A stretch of 64,000 nucleotides of DNA, taken from NCBI GenBank assembly GCA_021464245.1, contig JADCRB010000099.1:868001-932000 (forward strand). The letters are read 5' to 3'. This document shows, piece by piece, positions 54,091 through 64,000 of the stretch. The translations under genes were made by a program, and so were the position numbers. This stretch comes from Carallia brachiata (taxonomy: Eukaryota; Streptophyta; Magnoliopsida; Malpighiales; Rhizophoraceae). Within the stretch, counting starts at the first letter, position 1, and each line of letters begins with the position of its first letter. The notes beneath the pieces are model-generated. The model was given only the letters and a program-made list of their open reading frames with translations. It did no database searches and was not told where the DNA came from.

Positions 54091-55076
54091 CTTGCGCGTG
54101 GCGCCATCCCACTAGCTTTGCCATAGTGGATGCCATCAACCACAACTGGAACCCAGCATTTCCTGCAGCAGTTGATGCCACATGACTGGAAAAAAATTCA
54201 TTCTTTCAGTTTTATAGAATTATGTATAGACTGCCACCAGTGTCCAAAAGGTTAAATAATATCAATTTCTTTCAAGAAAATGCAAACATATATAATAACC
54301 TGCCATGTCCAACAGCATCAAAGGGTGAAAAAAGTCTACTGAATCATTCAGAACAGCGATTGCTTGAGCCCCAGCCGAGAAGCACCTAGAAGACACTATC
54401 TTTCCATTGCAAGAACTAGCTGGAAATATGGGACCAGTCTCACAAGCACCGCGAAAGTGAGTTATATTTGACATAAAAGGATTCGTCGGATCAAAAGCAA
54501 AACTTGGATGTTTTGGGTTGATGCCTGTGTCAACAAAGCCAATAACTATCCCATCCCTGCATTTCTGTCCCCTCCTTCCTGCGTCCACACTCTCTGAGTT
54601 AACCCGAAGAAGTGAGGAGTGTAAGTTGTCATCAATTCAGCCCCTCTATCTCTTTCTACAAGCCTTACTCCAGGAGCACCTTTGAGCTTGCTAGCCTGCA
54701 ATTTGGACATTTATGAACATACGCCATACACTGCTCAGCATTTTGTGGCTTTGCATTTTCGCAGCAGAGAAAAAAAAAAAAAAGCAATTAGCGAATGAGA
54801 ATGATGATATGGAACCTGAGAATGGGTGGTGTGAACAGAAAAGCCATTAACAAGGTGTTTGAAGCTGTAGAGCTTCTTGTAGCTTCCAGTTTGCAGGGTA
54901 CTCTGTAGAAGCTGGTCATGAGAATCCACCAACTGCATTTCACGATCCCCAGAAACTGGTTGCCTAAATTAATCCATAATATATTAACAGAAAACCAACG
55001 AAAGTACGAAACAATGAGGTACCATACATGATCATGAAGTCAGCATTCATCCACCCATGGCCTATCATGCGTGCCT

Positions 55077-55111
<35 letters not shown>

Positions 55112-55392
55112 TTGAAATTAAATAAACGCAATCCAATCACTGATTAGTATACTTATGCGTGCATGATGTGAGATTGAGGCCATGAACAGGCTGTGCTATG
55201 TGTATTAATTTACTTATTCAGTTGATCAGTTGTTTGTTGATGAGAGGATGAGTTGAATCCCTGAAATGCAAGGGGCTCTCCTTCCATTAGCACCAAATAT
55301 ATTGATCTCTCTTCTTCTCCTTCTTCTGCAAAGCATGCAATGGAAATCAACAAGAAGGCAAGGATAATCACTCCATTTTTCGACGGGGCCAT
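54091..55392 (-). pseudogene. subtilisin-like protease (SBT2 type), N-terminal remnant
   Basis: Four exons on the minus strand: 55392-55214 (signal peptide VIILAFLLISIACFA, then SIYLVLMEGEPLAF), 54963-54816 (MQLVDSHDQLLQ, KLYSFKHLVNGFSVHTT), 54695-54300 (RLVERDRGAELMTTYTPHF, IVIGFVDTGINP with the catalytic Asp, HFRGACETGP, CNGKIVSSRCFSAGAQA) and 54185-54091 (HVASTAAGNAG, GMAPRA). The catalytic His sits in GHG|SHVAST across the last intron. Intact SBT2 enzymes are secreted Ser proteases of about 800 aa. Here the PA domain, oxyanion Asn and catalytic Ser are missing, because recognisable sequence ends at 54091. One base is lost at each of three runs: about 54555 (GGGG to GGG), 54320 (TTTT to TTT) and 54152 (GGGG to GGG). 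Splice sites remain good, so truncation may be fairly recent. Confidence 0.88.
55081..55110. repeat. (TG)n microsatellite in SBT2 remnant intron
   Basis: Fifteen perfect TG units inside the first intron of the subtilase remnant. Confidence 0.95.
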
Positions 55393-55579
55393 CCTTTCAA
55401 CATTGGCAAAAAGGGAAGAGACAAAAAATAAAGAACTTGTTTATCAGCTTAATTGATTACATGAAGAAGAAGATAATTTAGCTAGCTCCCTCCGTTAGTT
55501 GCAATGACAAACACCCTTGATTCACAGCAGGCAGACCAATCGGAATTAGACATTGAACACATTTTCAATGTAAACAAAG

Positions 55580-55785
55580 CTACTCCTCCATCTCCGTGGT
55601 TTGGATTTCGGATTGAACCATAACCGTTACTATTAATTTCTTCAGCTCTTTTTTATTGATACCCTCATCATATTTCAAAGCCTTAACTAACTGAATTTGT
55701 AGTTCTGTGCATGCTTCCTTCGTAACACATACACTTTTAAAAGGAAGCATGTCTCTCACTGACACCACACCGCTAAGATACCATA
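55580..55785 (-). other. unrecognised open frame between SBT2 remnant and TIR-NBS gene
   Basis: A minus-strand frame with VSVRDMLPFKSVCVTKEAC and LVKALKYDEGINKKELKKL continues to a stop near 55580. It has balanced composition unlike the surrounding AT-rich DNA, so it may be a further exon fused to the truncated TIR-NBS gene or a gene scrap. I do not recognise the family. Confidence 0.3.
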
Positions 55786-55926
55786 CAATAAAATGTATTT
55801 GGCAAATAAATAAATAAAAATAATAAAAAGACATACATGCATTTTGTGTCGAACAAATGAGATTGAATATATATAACTAATTTTAAAATTTTTAATTTTT
55901 TTTATGAAGATACTAGGAGGTCTACG

Positions 55927-57111
55927 TTTAAAGGCATGCAAACAAAATAATTGAAAGGCATCAGGGCGCGCCAATTCCTTCACCTGATATGTAACATCAG
56001 CAAAGATATTAAGCAATTGCTTATTCCTGCTTGTGACAATGATTCTACTTCCTGGACCATACCAGCTACGACTGGGAAGAAAATATTCTACTTGCTTCCA
56101 ATTATCCACATCATCCAGAACAAGCAAAATGTTTATATCACGAAGCATATAAAAATATTCATGAATATCAGCCATGTTCATTCTTGTATTTCTCTCCTCT
56201 AAGACCTTTTGAAGAAGTTTTTCTCCTGAAGTTTCTATTCCACTTCTTCTGAAACTTCCCTAACATTTTCAAGAAAACAATATCTTTCAAACCGATATTT
56301 AATTTGGCCAAAAAGAGCTTTTGCAATAGTTGTCTTTCCTATACCGCCAATCCCCCAAAGTCCTAGGATAAAATCGTTATTTGACGACCCACCCGACAAT
56401 AATGTTTGGAGCTCCTTAGTGCGCGTACCTGTTCCCACTAGGCCTGTAAAAGGACTTGGCCGCATCTCTTGCAAATCTTTCAAAATGCGATGCACGATTC
56501 CATCAACGATGTCCGACTCCGACCTACCAAGTACAAGAGCATTGAAATTAAATGAAATAAGTGTGGGATAGGGCAAAATTAGAGGCAAATACAATGAAAT
56601 ACAACATAAGAGAAAGAAATCAGTACCTGCAATCCTGCGTGGCCCATCCAGACAGATTGGCAGCTTTAGTCATGGCATCCCTCCATCTTTGCAGTTTCTC
56701 CATATTTGAGTTGAAATTGGCCTCATGCCCAGCAAATGCATCTGCAAAAGTCCCAGTCTGTTTCCTTACATCCGAGGGATCTACGTGGTAGAATACAGGG
56801 ATGACCTTCTGCCCTCGGGTGTCCATACATTCCACTATCTTGGCAAGTTCATCTAAGCACCGCCTGGAAGAAGCATAGCGTTTGGAGAAGACGACAACGG
56901 CGAACATGGACTCTTCGATGGCATGCAAGGTAGCCTCCGAGATCTCTTCTCCGCTTCTGAGTTTGTCGTCTATAAAAGTTGTGATTGATTTTAGACACAA
57001 AGCAGAGTGTAGATGGCTTATGAAGCCGTAACGAGTGTCTTCGCCGCAGAAATTCAAAAAAACATTGGGTTGCGTAGGGAGAGAAGCAGAGGAACAAGTG
57101 GAAGAAGCCAT
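55927..57111 (-). pseudogene. truncated TIR-NBS gene, paralogue of the TNL at 42888-47175
   Basis: Exon 1 (57111-56627) encodes a TIR domain with FLNFCGEDTRYGF (canonical FLSFRGEDTR changed at two sites) and SSRRCLDELAKI, where the usual Trp before CLDEL is Arg but the NADase Glu remains. Exon 2 (from 56523) encodes SESDIVDGIVHR, the P-loop GLWGIGGIGKTT, CFLENVREVSEE, then after a one-base loss at about 56243 SGIETSGEKLLQKVLEE, kinase-2 LLVLDDVDNW, GSRIIVTSRNKQLL and LFCLHAFK. Homology stops there near 55927; GLPL, MHD and all LRRs are missing. Intron position and phase match the full TNL. It would encode a TIR-NB fragment; short TN proteins can act in immunity, but the frame break makes this copy likely dead unless the indel is an error. 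Confidence 0.82.
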
Positions 57112-58240
57112 GGAAGAAGAAAATTGGTGATAAAGGTGATAGAAAGAGGGAGAAAACAGACGACGCTCATAGAGAAAGAGAGAGTTGCAGAGAGTAGAGA
57201 GAGACAAACAGATTTTAGAGAGAGAATAACAGTTCAGTTTATCCTTCTTCGTAGTAGTCCTCTTTCTTTACAAGGCCAGAACATATATCCAGGGCCCTAC
57301 AACTATTAGCATCGAACGGCTAGAAATAAAATGTTTAAAGGACGGCCCAGATCAAACCACGTCCCTTCTTCACACGTTTGTCAGTAGGTTCCTGAATTGC
57401 ATGTTTGTAACAATGAAGATATTTATTTAATTTTATTTTTTAAATAAAATTAATTTATAATTTAATATTATTTAAATATTATTTTTTAATTTTTTTATTT
57501 CAATAAATTTCACTTATTATATAATATAAAATTATAAATAAATTATACTTAATTAAAAAAATAATAAAAATAAAAAACTTCAACAAACTAACCATTCTAA
57601 TTGTACTTTTCCCCCTTTTTGTTAGCGTGCGGTCAATACCTTATACCCTAAAATAGAAATGCCCACGTCAGCATACACCTATCCAATTTGACCAAATGCC
57701 TTCCTCTTTTTTCCTTCTGTTTCTGATAAAACATATAACAAAAATATAATAATATAGATTATTTTATATAATTAAATAATTAATATTTATAATATAAAAT
57801 TAATAAAAAAATAATTTTTATTATAAATATTTTCTATCTTCACATTTTTTTTTCTTTTTCTCTTATACTTGATTACCCAAAAGTCTTGCTTTTTTTTCTT
57901 TTCCCCCCACGACGTTTCCGAGAAGTTTCCCGTCCGCTGATTCTCACCACCATCAACTCGTATGAAAAATATTACTGGATTTTAAGAAAAAGGTTAGAAA
58001 AATTGAAATGAGGTAAAAAAAATATCATTACTATGATATTATTTTTTTATATATTTTTTTATTTATTAAAATAATTAATTTTTTTCATAATTTTTTTCTC
58101 ACATTTTTTTTATTTCTTTCATCATTTTCTTTCTCACATATTTTTCATCTTATTCAAATATTTTTTTCCACACAATTTTTTTCTCACTAATTTCTCACAA
58201 TCCAAACACACCATACAAGTCATTTTCATTTTTTTTTTTG
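57112..58240. other. 5' flank of the truncated TIR-NBS gene
   Basis: The region is paralogous to the flank upstream of the full TNL: GTTAGCGTGCGGTC and AATGCCCACGTCAGCAT near 57620-57680, one copy of the recurrent module at 57906-57960, and a following AT/CT-rich stretch (58000-58220) that parallels 49060-49265. No separate gene is seen. Confidence 0.65.
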
Positions 58241-58244
58241 TTTT

Positions 58245-58700
58245 TTAAGACCCTCTATAATTTTTAATTTTAACAATTTATCTCTCGGTCAAGATTTCGC
58301 TCAATTTATTAACAAAATTTGGTCAAAACTACGTTTTTTTTATAGTTATAAGGACTTGATCATATCTTCGTGCATGATATAAAATGCAACTTGAGCATGT
58401 AACAAAGTTGGCCAACATGTGCAATGCACTTGAAAAAAAAATTGAGAAAGATATAGTGTGAAATGCAGTTTAAACATATATTACAAATTAATTTGAGAAA
58501 TATATGATATATTTTTATATTTCTAATTAAAAAATTAACGATAATAAAATGATATAATTTTGGCCAATTTTTGTTAACAATTTTGACAAAATCTTGACTA
58601 GAGATAAATTGTCAAAATTTAAAAAAAATTACAAAAAATTTAATTTCTAAATCGAAATCACATAAGATAAAACGCAAAACAAACAATTTTAATGAATTTG
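58245..58700. mobile_element. degenerate foldback element of the GGTTAAATGCATTTAA family
   Basis: TTTTAACAATTTATCTCT-GGTCAAGATTT on the left pairs with the inverted AAATCTTGACTAGAGATAAATTGTCAAAATTT on the right (58590-58620). The right outer part matches the 62328 element's arm (CACATAAGATAAAACGCAAAAC). The left outer end is truncated. Confidence 0.5.
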
Positions 58701-60245
58701 ACCTACCATGTCATGTATACATTAATTCACTTATATATTTATTCTTCATACAAAGTTTTTTTTTTGTTACACTTGAGAAATTCTTATAAGAGGATAAGAG
58801 GAAGGTGCAACAAAGCCACTTTTTGTAAGAGGCGCACTTTGAACCTGTGTTTTTGAGGATGGCCACAAGGGTCACCACTGAGCTGGTGCATTTGTTTTAT
58901 ACAATATTCACATGTAAATATTTATCGAGTACTTTCAAGCCAACCTAAATATATCCGTTCTACTGCCTCTTTTTTTTTTTCTCTTTAATTTATTTTTTAT
59001 TTTTTTAACATCATTACTTTTTGATCATAAGAATTTTTTTTAAATCATTACTTTTTCTTATTTTTTTAAAACATTGCAATTTTTATATTAAAAATGAAAA
59101 TATATAAAGCACTACATATTTTGTAGTTGATTTATTTGATATAAATTATTCATATTTATTGGCATATTGAAGTAAACATTCTTTTAGTCTTATCATACAT
59201 AAATTTATATATTCTATTTTATTAAATATAGTAATAATAATATTTTACCGTATAGAAATATTAATATCTTATATAAATATACTCCATAAAATAAAATTCT
59301 TTAAATATTCATTATTATTGTCATATAATATTACATCTTATATATTTATATTTTATATGTAATGTATATAGATATTTAATTTTTATATATTTAACATTAA
59401 ATACCAGTTTTATTGATTCAGCTCTAGTTAAACCAATTGAACTTTAAATCTCTGAACTTTTTGGTTTAATAATTAGTTTAGTTTTGACAAATTGGTGTTT
59501 AGTTCTAAATATGGCAGTCACTGGGTAAATTGTGGTAGAGTCATGCTCGGATCAATCAATGCAAATGTTGATTCTGCCTCTATAGGGGTAGATAATGAGG
59601 TGCTCAAATGGGGGATCAGTCTGGCCACAGCATCGGCTCTGGCTCATAGGTGTTATGAACAGTGATGTTCTCCAAAAAAAAAAACAAGTGTAAGCCCAAG
59701 CCCAGTAGCAAAGCTCCATCCCTACATTGAATTCTTTTCAAATAAGGGTAAAAACTTGAATTTACCAGCCTAACTTAAAATAGGATGACTATGAAACCAA
59801 AGCAATGATGGCACTAGAATAGATGGATGATCCATCTAGGTCATCCTCCTCAACTATCTTCCTCTTTTTACAACTACTACTAGCACTGCCCTCATGCCTT
59901 CCCTTATTATTCCTAGTAGCAAACAACAACCGAGTCAATGTCATCCCTCCATTGAGTTGATGACTTGAAACTTTGCCACCTCAATTCTGTTAGGAAAAGA
60001 GAGTATAAATCAAATAAGTTTTGTTTTGTGAATAATCACTGTTTTTAAAGTGATGCTCATCCCCTTCCAAATTCTTGCAGGATTTATGACGAATCACTTT
60101 ATGATTTACAAAGCTTTCGATTTACAGGCAGCAATTCCTCTTCCTCTAACCCCCTTATAAGAATTTTTAAAGTGTAACAAAAAAAAACCTTATATGAAGA
60201 ATAAATATATAAGTGAATTAATGTATACATGACATGTTAGGTCAA
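58680..60245. repeat. inverted repeat pair, about 115-bp arms 1.3 kb apart
   Basis: Plus-strand 58682-58805 is the inverted counterpart of 60130-60245: both contain CTTATAAGAATTT, GTGTAACAAAAAAAAA and GAATTAATGTATACATGACA (in opposite orientation). Because the shared part runs beyond the SINE tail, it cannot be explained by two independent SINE insertions alone. Confidence 0.7.
58770..58910 (-). mobile_element. SINE, minus strand
   Basis: On the minus strand an A box CCAGCTCAGTGGTGA (about 58872-58887) and a B box AGGTTCAAAGTGC (58834-58846) are followed by a body ending in a run of A. The 3' part plus about 50 bp of flank recurs inverted at 60130-60245. Confidence 0.6.
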
Positions 60246-60284
60246 GTGGAATATCTTATTTATAGACTTTAAATAGTCACATAT

Positions 60285-60480
60285 GAAAAGTCATAACTCT
60301 TTTTGAAAGAACACGTCCCTTCCCACAAAGAGTTGTGTCTCTTCTTAGGAAGGATTGCATCTCTTCCTACTAATGGTCACATCTCTTCCCACTAATAGTC
60401 ACACCTCTTCATCTCAAAAATCAAGTCTCTTCCCACAAAGAATTACTTTTCTTCAATTGAAGAGTCATGACTCTTTAATT
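60285..60480. repeat. degenerate repeats of a 25-30-bp CTCTTCCCAC unit
   Basis: CTCTTCC-AC words followed by AAAGAGTT, TAATGGTCACAT, TAATAGTCACAC and AAAGAATTAC recur about six times at 20-35-bp spacing. It is a decayed minisatellite with no coding meaning. Confidence 0.6.
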
Positions 60481-61459
60481 GCAACTTGTAATTAGTTCTT
60501 TTCTTTTTAATAAACTAATGTGGCTGTCCATTAATATATTTTTGAACAAATTCTGGCCATCGACTCGTAAAAGCCTTGCAAATTAGTTGCTAAGTCGGCC
60601 AAAAAGCTTTCGTAGCTGATAAAACTCCTCCTAGATTGTTGTTAGAATCACTAGCTGCTGCTCGTGGTCATTGGAGGAAGGAAAGGAAGGATCTTCTGAC
60701 AATGAGGATTGCTCTAAAGATATCATTCCAGCATCGCAGGCGTGCTAGAGCCAATTATCTCTCTCTTTCTTCCGTCCCTTTGGAAGGGTGGCTCTCATTC
60801 AACTTTTTCCATTTACTCCTTATCTGTTCTATGGGCAATGATTGAGGGATTACAGGAGATTCTATAAATAAATTAGAGTTCAATGCTCGTGTGATTTAAG
60901 CTCTGTTTGTTTCATATAAAATATTTTACAGACAAATGTATTCATCATTTTACGTTGTTTGTTTAATGTAAAATTTGTAAGTCAACATAAAATATTTGGT
61001 AGTCAAAGGAAAAATAATAGACTTTTACAATAAAATAACTTACCCTTTCAGAATGGGTAAGTTGTTTTACGTAGCCTCATAAGCTTAAGAGGGCAACATT
61101 ATATTAAGAAATGTCGAACCAAGGAGAGAAAATAAGAGAGAGTTCGCCGAAAACTAAACAGATTGAGATAGTAAGTCGTTGGAAATCATCCTCATCACCG
61201 GAGGCCCTGTCACTATCACCGACTATGTTAAAATGTTAGTTATTTTTTCCTCCATTTTTTTTCTAAAATACAAAAAAAATTACAATCCACTCTAGAATTT
61301 CCATTTTTTTTCTTCATCATCATTGTTGCTGCATTTTTGTTTTGAGATTGACTTACTAATTAGTCAAATTTTTGTTTCTAGGTATGTAATTTATATGGTT
61401 GGAGTTCAAAATCAATGCTATTCTTTTTAATTTTTTGGGGGACGAATTTTTTTCAAACA

Positions 61460-61909
61460 TGGGAGAATAATAGAGAATAAAGAAAAAAGATTCCTATTAT
61501 TTAGGAATTTATTAATATTTTATATTAATAATTATATTTTATATTTTCTTAGGTTACATATTATATTATTTAGAATAATTTCTAGTTAGTAGCCTATTAC
61601 GAGTTGTATTCTCATATAGCTCTTTTATTTAGAATTCTATTATTAGTTTATTTAGAATTTTTTTCTTAATTAGTTTAGTTAATTTGGCTTTATAAATAAG
61701 TTTATTATTCAGACATTGCTTCTGAGAATTAATAATCTGATATTGAGTTTTTGAACGAATGGATTTTTATTAGTTCGCAGGTGAATTCTTACGTGTGTCA
61801 CGAATGAATTCCTTTAGTTTTTCCTATTTTTCAGGTGGATTCCTGTTATTTTTCTATTTTTTGAGTGGATTCCTAAGTTATTCGTTGTTTCGTTGCTCGT
61901 CCTACATCA
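61460..61909 (+). mobile_element. possible solo LTR
   Basis: A segment of about 450 bp that can be read from TGGGAGAATAATAG to CCTACATCA. It contains TTTATTTAGAATT repeats, a TATA box (TATAAATA, 61691-61698) about 220 bp before the end, and the word ATTAATAATCTGATATTGAG typical of plant retrotransposon R regions. No primer-binding site, polypurine tract or 5-bp target duplication could be shown, so limits are tentative. Confidence 0.35.
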
Positions 61910-62327
61910 TTCACACTAGTCTATCTTATACATATCTTATTAACTAACCAAATATGAGTTAAAGTGAGATAGTTAGCCTGTAGCCTGTACTATCCTATCA
62001 TATTCCATGAAATAAACGCATCTTTAGAGACTTAACGGATCTATGTCTAGAATGATTAGTTCCACTAACTTTCCTAGAAGAAATCTCTCTGATTATTTCT
62101 TTAATGGAAAACAGATTCCTCATTTCACTTGGAATGTTTGAATTTAGGTCCTGCTTTTTGTTGAGAAATTGCTTGTGAATACTGATCAGATATAAAAGTG
62201 GAAGAATTTGATAATTACCAAATTAAAAACCAATGAATGCCAATACACAACCGATATTTTTTAATACCAATTTTATCTATGCATCTTATGTAATAGATTT
62301 GTCAATGGTATGTATAATAGATTATTA

Positions 62328-63508
62328 GATTAAATGCATTTAACTCCATTATCGTTTTGCTTGTTTTGTGATTTACCTCTATGTGATTTCAATTTAGGTT
62401 ATTAACCTTCTGTGGTCTCTAATTTTGGCAATTAACAGCCCTATTTAAGATTTTGTCAATTCAATTAGTCAAAATTACATTGTTTTAATGATGTTTTTTT
62501 TAAAAAAAATGAAAATTATAAAAATTATTTTATAATTCTTATTTTCTACCTCTGCTCTTTAAAATTCAATTAAAATGTCAATTTAGAATCCCAAAGCTAA
62601 ACTAACTTCCTCTAGACGAAAGTCTATGAACAAACGCTCCGTCTTTTTATTCCTCAATCTCATTTTTTTCTTTCTTTTGGTTTGAAGTGAACAAAGAACC
62701 TAGATTAAGTTGCAAGGCTAGTGATTCTTGCTATTATATTTCCTTCCAATAAAATCAATCACGAGTTGTTATAAAACAACATAGCCTTCTTTTTAAACAA
62801 ATAAACCAATGTAGCTCTTTTGTTCCTCTTCCCTCTTTATGAAGATTCTGCAACAAAGCCCTACAAATTTCCTACGAAAGTATATTTTCAAGGATGATAG
62901 CGCCAACACTGATGGCACCGCCTTTTTTTGGCTTTGTTCTTTTTCTTTTTCTTTTTTTTTTGGGAGGTCTCACAATACACATCTTTCAAAATGGCCTATG
63001 TTTTTCAAAACAGAGCAACACCCAATGCCTCTGTTCTTTTTTACTTCTTTTTCTACAACTTCTCTTGTTTCTCATTGTTGCACCACACGAGCAAGGTTCT
63101 TCTGCAATCTCCAAGTAATTTGAATATCCATGAAAAAAAGTGAAAATAATAAAATAGAACAATAAGAAATCTTAATCTAGGTACCTTATTCACTTCAAAT
63201 CAGAAGAAAGAAAAAAGGAAAATGGAGGAATAAGAAGATGGAGCATTTGTTCATAAGCTTTAGTACGAAAGAAGCTAGTTTAGGTTTGGGATTTTAATTT
63301 GGTATTTTAATTGAGTTTTAAAAAGACTGAGGTGGAAAATAAGAATTATAAAATGTTTTTATAATTTTGTTTTTTTAATATTACTAAAACAATGTAATTT
63401 TGACTAACTGAATTGACAGAATCTTAAGCAGGGATATTAACCACTAAAATTAGAAACTACAGGGATGTTAATAGCCTGAATTAAAATCACGGTTAAATGC
63501 ATTTAGCC
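62328..63508. mobile_element. 1.2-kb long-arm foldback element, Mutator-like, with 10-bp target duplication
   Basis: The left end GATTAAATGCATTTAAC and the right end TTAAATGCATTTAGCC are inverted copies, and pairing continues inward for several hundred bases (e.g. AATTTTGGCAATTAAC with its inverse near 63430, AACCTAGATTAAGTTGC region with ATCTTAATCTAGGTACC near 63170). TAGATTATTA flanks both sides exactly (62318-62327 and 63509-63518), the 10-bp duplication expected of Mutator-like transposition. The central open frames (62839-63143) are T-rich by-products. This is the best-preserved member of a family with three other copies in the window. Confidence 0.8.
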
Positions 63509-63518
63509 TAGATTATTA

Positions 63519-64000
63519 TATGGTCTATTATTATTTATGTTTATTATAAATTATTAAAAAAAAAGGTGGTTTCCCATATACAATTATGCATGATACGATC
63601 ATGAGATTTACTAATTGTATAGTGTAATTAATTAACCATCTATTATATAGAACTCAAAAGATTCAAATTTGTTAAAAAAATTGAAAAAATGGTATTCATA
63701 TACAAAAATTTATTATGAACCTGCACACAATGTAAGCATAAACCTAATTATATTTATATCATGTTATAATTTAAATAAATTAATAAATAATAAAGAATTA
63801 AAACAAAATTTGTAATTTTGCGATATAATAGCAACAAATGTGGAAAATGTTTTTCTAAACATCCTGAGTATACTAATCAAAATTAATAAATGATTCTCTA
63901 TTTTTGGGGTTTAGCCTTTTTCGTGCTATCTAGGCCATACCTGAGCCCTTTCTCGAGCACAATTGTTGGACTCAAGTCTGGCCCAAATAACATGAGAGAG
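63519..64000. other. AT-rich end of window
   Basis: No gene or repeat recognised beyond the target duplication of the foldback element. Confidence 0.6.

Larger units (their letters stand above)
60246..62317. other. gene-poor tail region
   Basis: No gene is supported. A short plus-strand frame at 60636-60845 has no domain. Holds the minisatellite at 60285-60480 and the possible solo LTR at 61460-61909. Confidence 0.55.

Noticed and set aside
60285..60480. CRISPR-like array
   Set aside because: The repeats are degenerate, unequal in spacing and the DNA is a plant nuclear genome.
62839..63143. Three overlapping plus-strand frames as genes
   Set aside because: They sit in the centre of the foldback element and are F/S/L-rich products of T runs.

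Overview
The window is nuclear DNA of a flowering plant, most likely a eudicot. It is AT-rich, its genes have short exons with GT-AG introns, and it carries TIR-NBS-LRR immune receptors, which are rich in dicots and absent from grasses. The protein flavour (TMV-resistance-N-like receptors, SCAR, SBT2-type subtilisin) suggests a woody rosid such as citrus; the genus is inference only.

Layout. 1-923: 3' half of a non-RD LRR receptor kinase (+). 5857-8197: a two-exon RING-CH (RINGv) membrane protein (+). 8.2-26.5 kb: gene-poor DNA with foldback MITEs, tRNA-type SINEs, a GC-rich insertion split by an hAT-like MITE, and one relict 14-3-3 exon. 26921-31152: a 12-exon GSK3/SHAGGY-like (BIN2 type) kinase (+). 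37082-38908: the 60S ribosomal protein L11 gene (+), whose first coding exon is only the ATG. 40335-41445: remnant of a cellulose synthase C-terminus (-). 41750-43160: a duplicated 3' end of the next gene. 42888-47175: a full-length five-exon TIR-NBS-LRR gene (-). 50332-52850: SCAR/WAVE-like pseudogene (+). 54091-55392: N-terminal remnant of an SBT2-type subtilase (-). 55927-57111: truncated TIR-NBS gene (-) related to the first one. 58-64 kb: SINE, MITE and possible solo-LTR debris.

The two TIR-NBS genes share orientation, protein sequence, 5' flank and a recurrent upstream motif, so 42-58 kb is a small NLR cluster that grew by duplication, with gene fragments from unrelated families in between. 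RPL11 and RINGv look intact. The GSK3 kinase and the full-length TNL are complete in exon structure, but each reads as broken by exactly one base. Further one-base indels, mostly in short homopolymers, occur in the RLK, the 14-3-3 exon, the SBT2 remnant, the truncated TNL and the SCAR remnant. Whether these are real mutations or consensus errors is the main question here. I see no clearly novel biological system. The most unusual structures are the repeated module upstream of the TNLs, a MULE-like foldback family with long arms and a clean 10-bp target duplication, and the frameshift at the GSK3 catalytic lysine.
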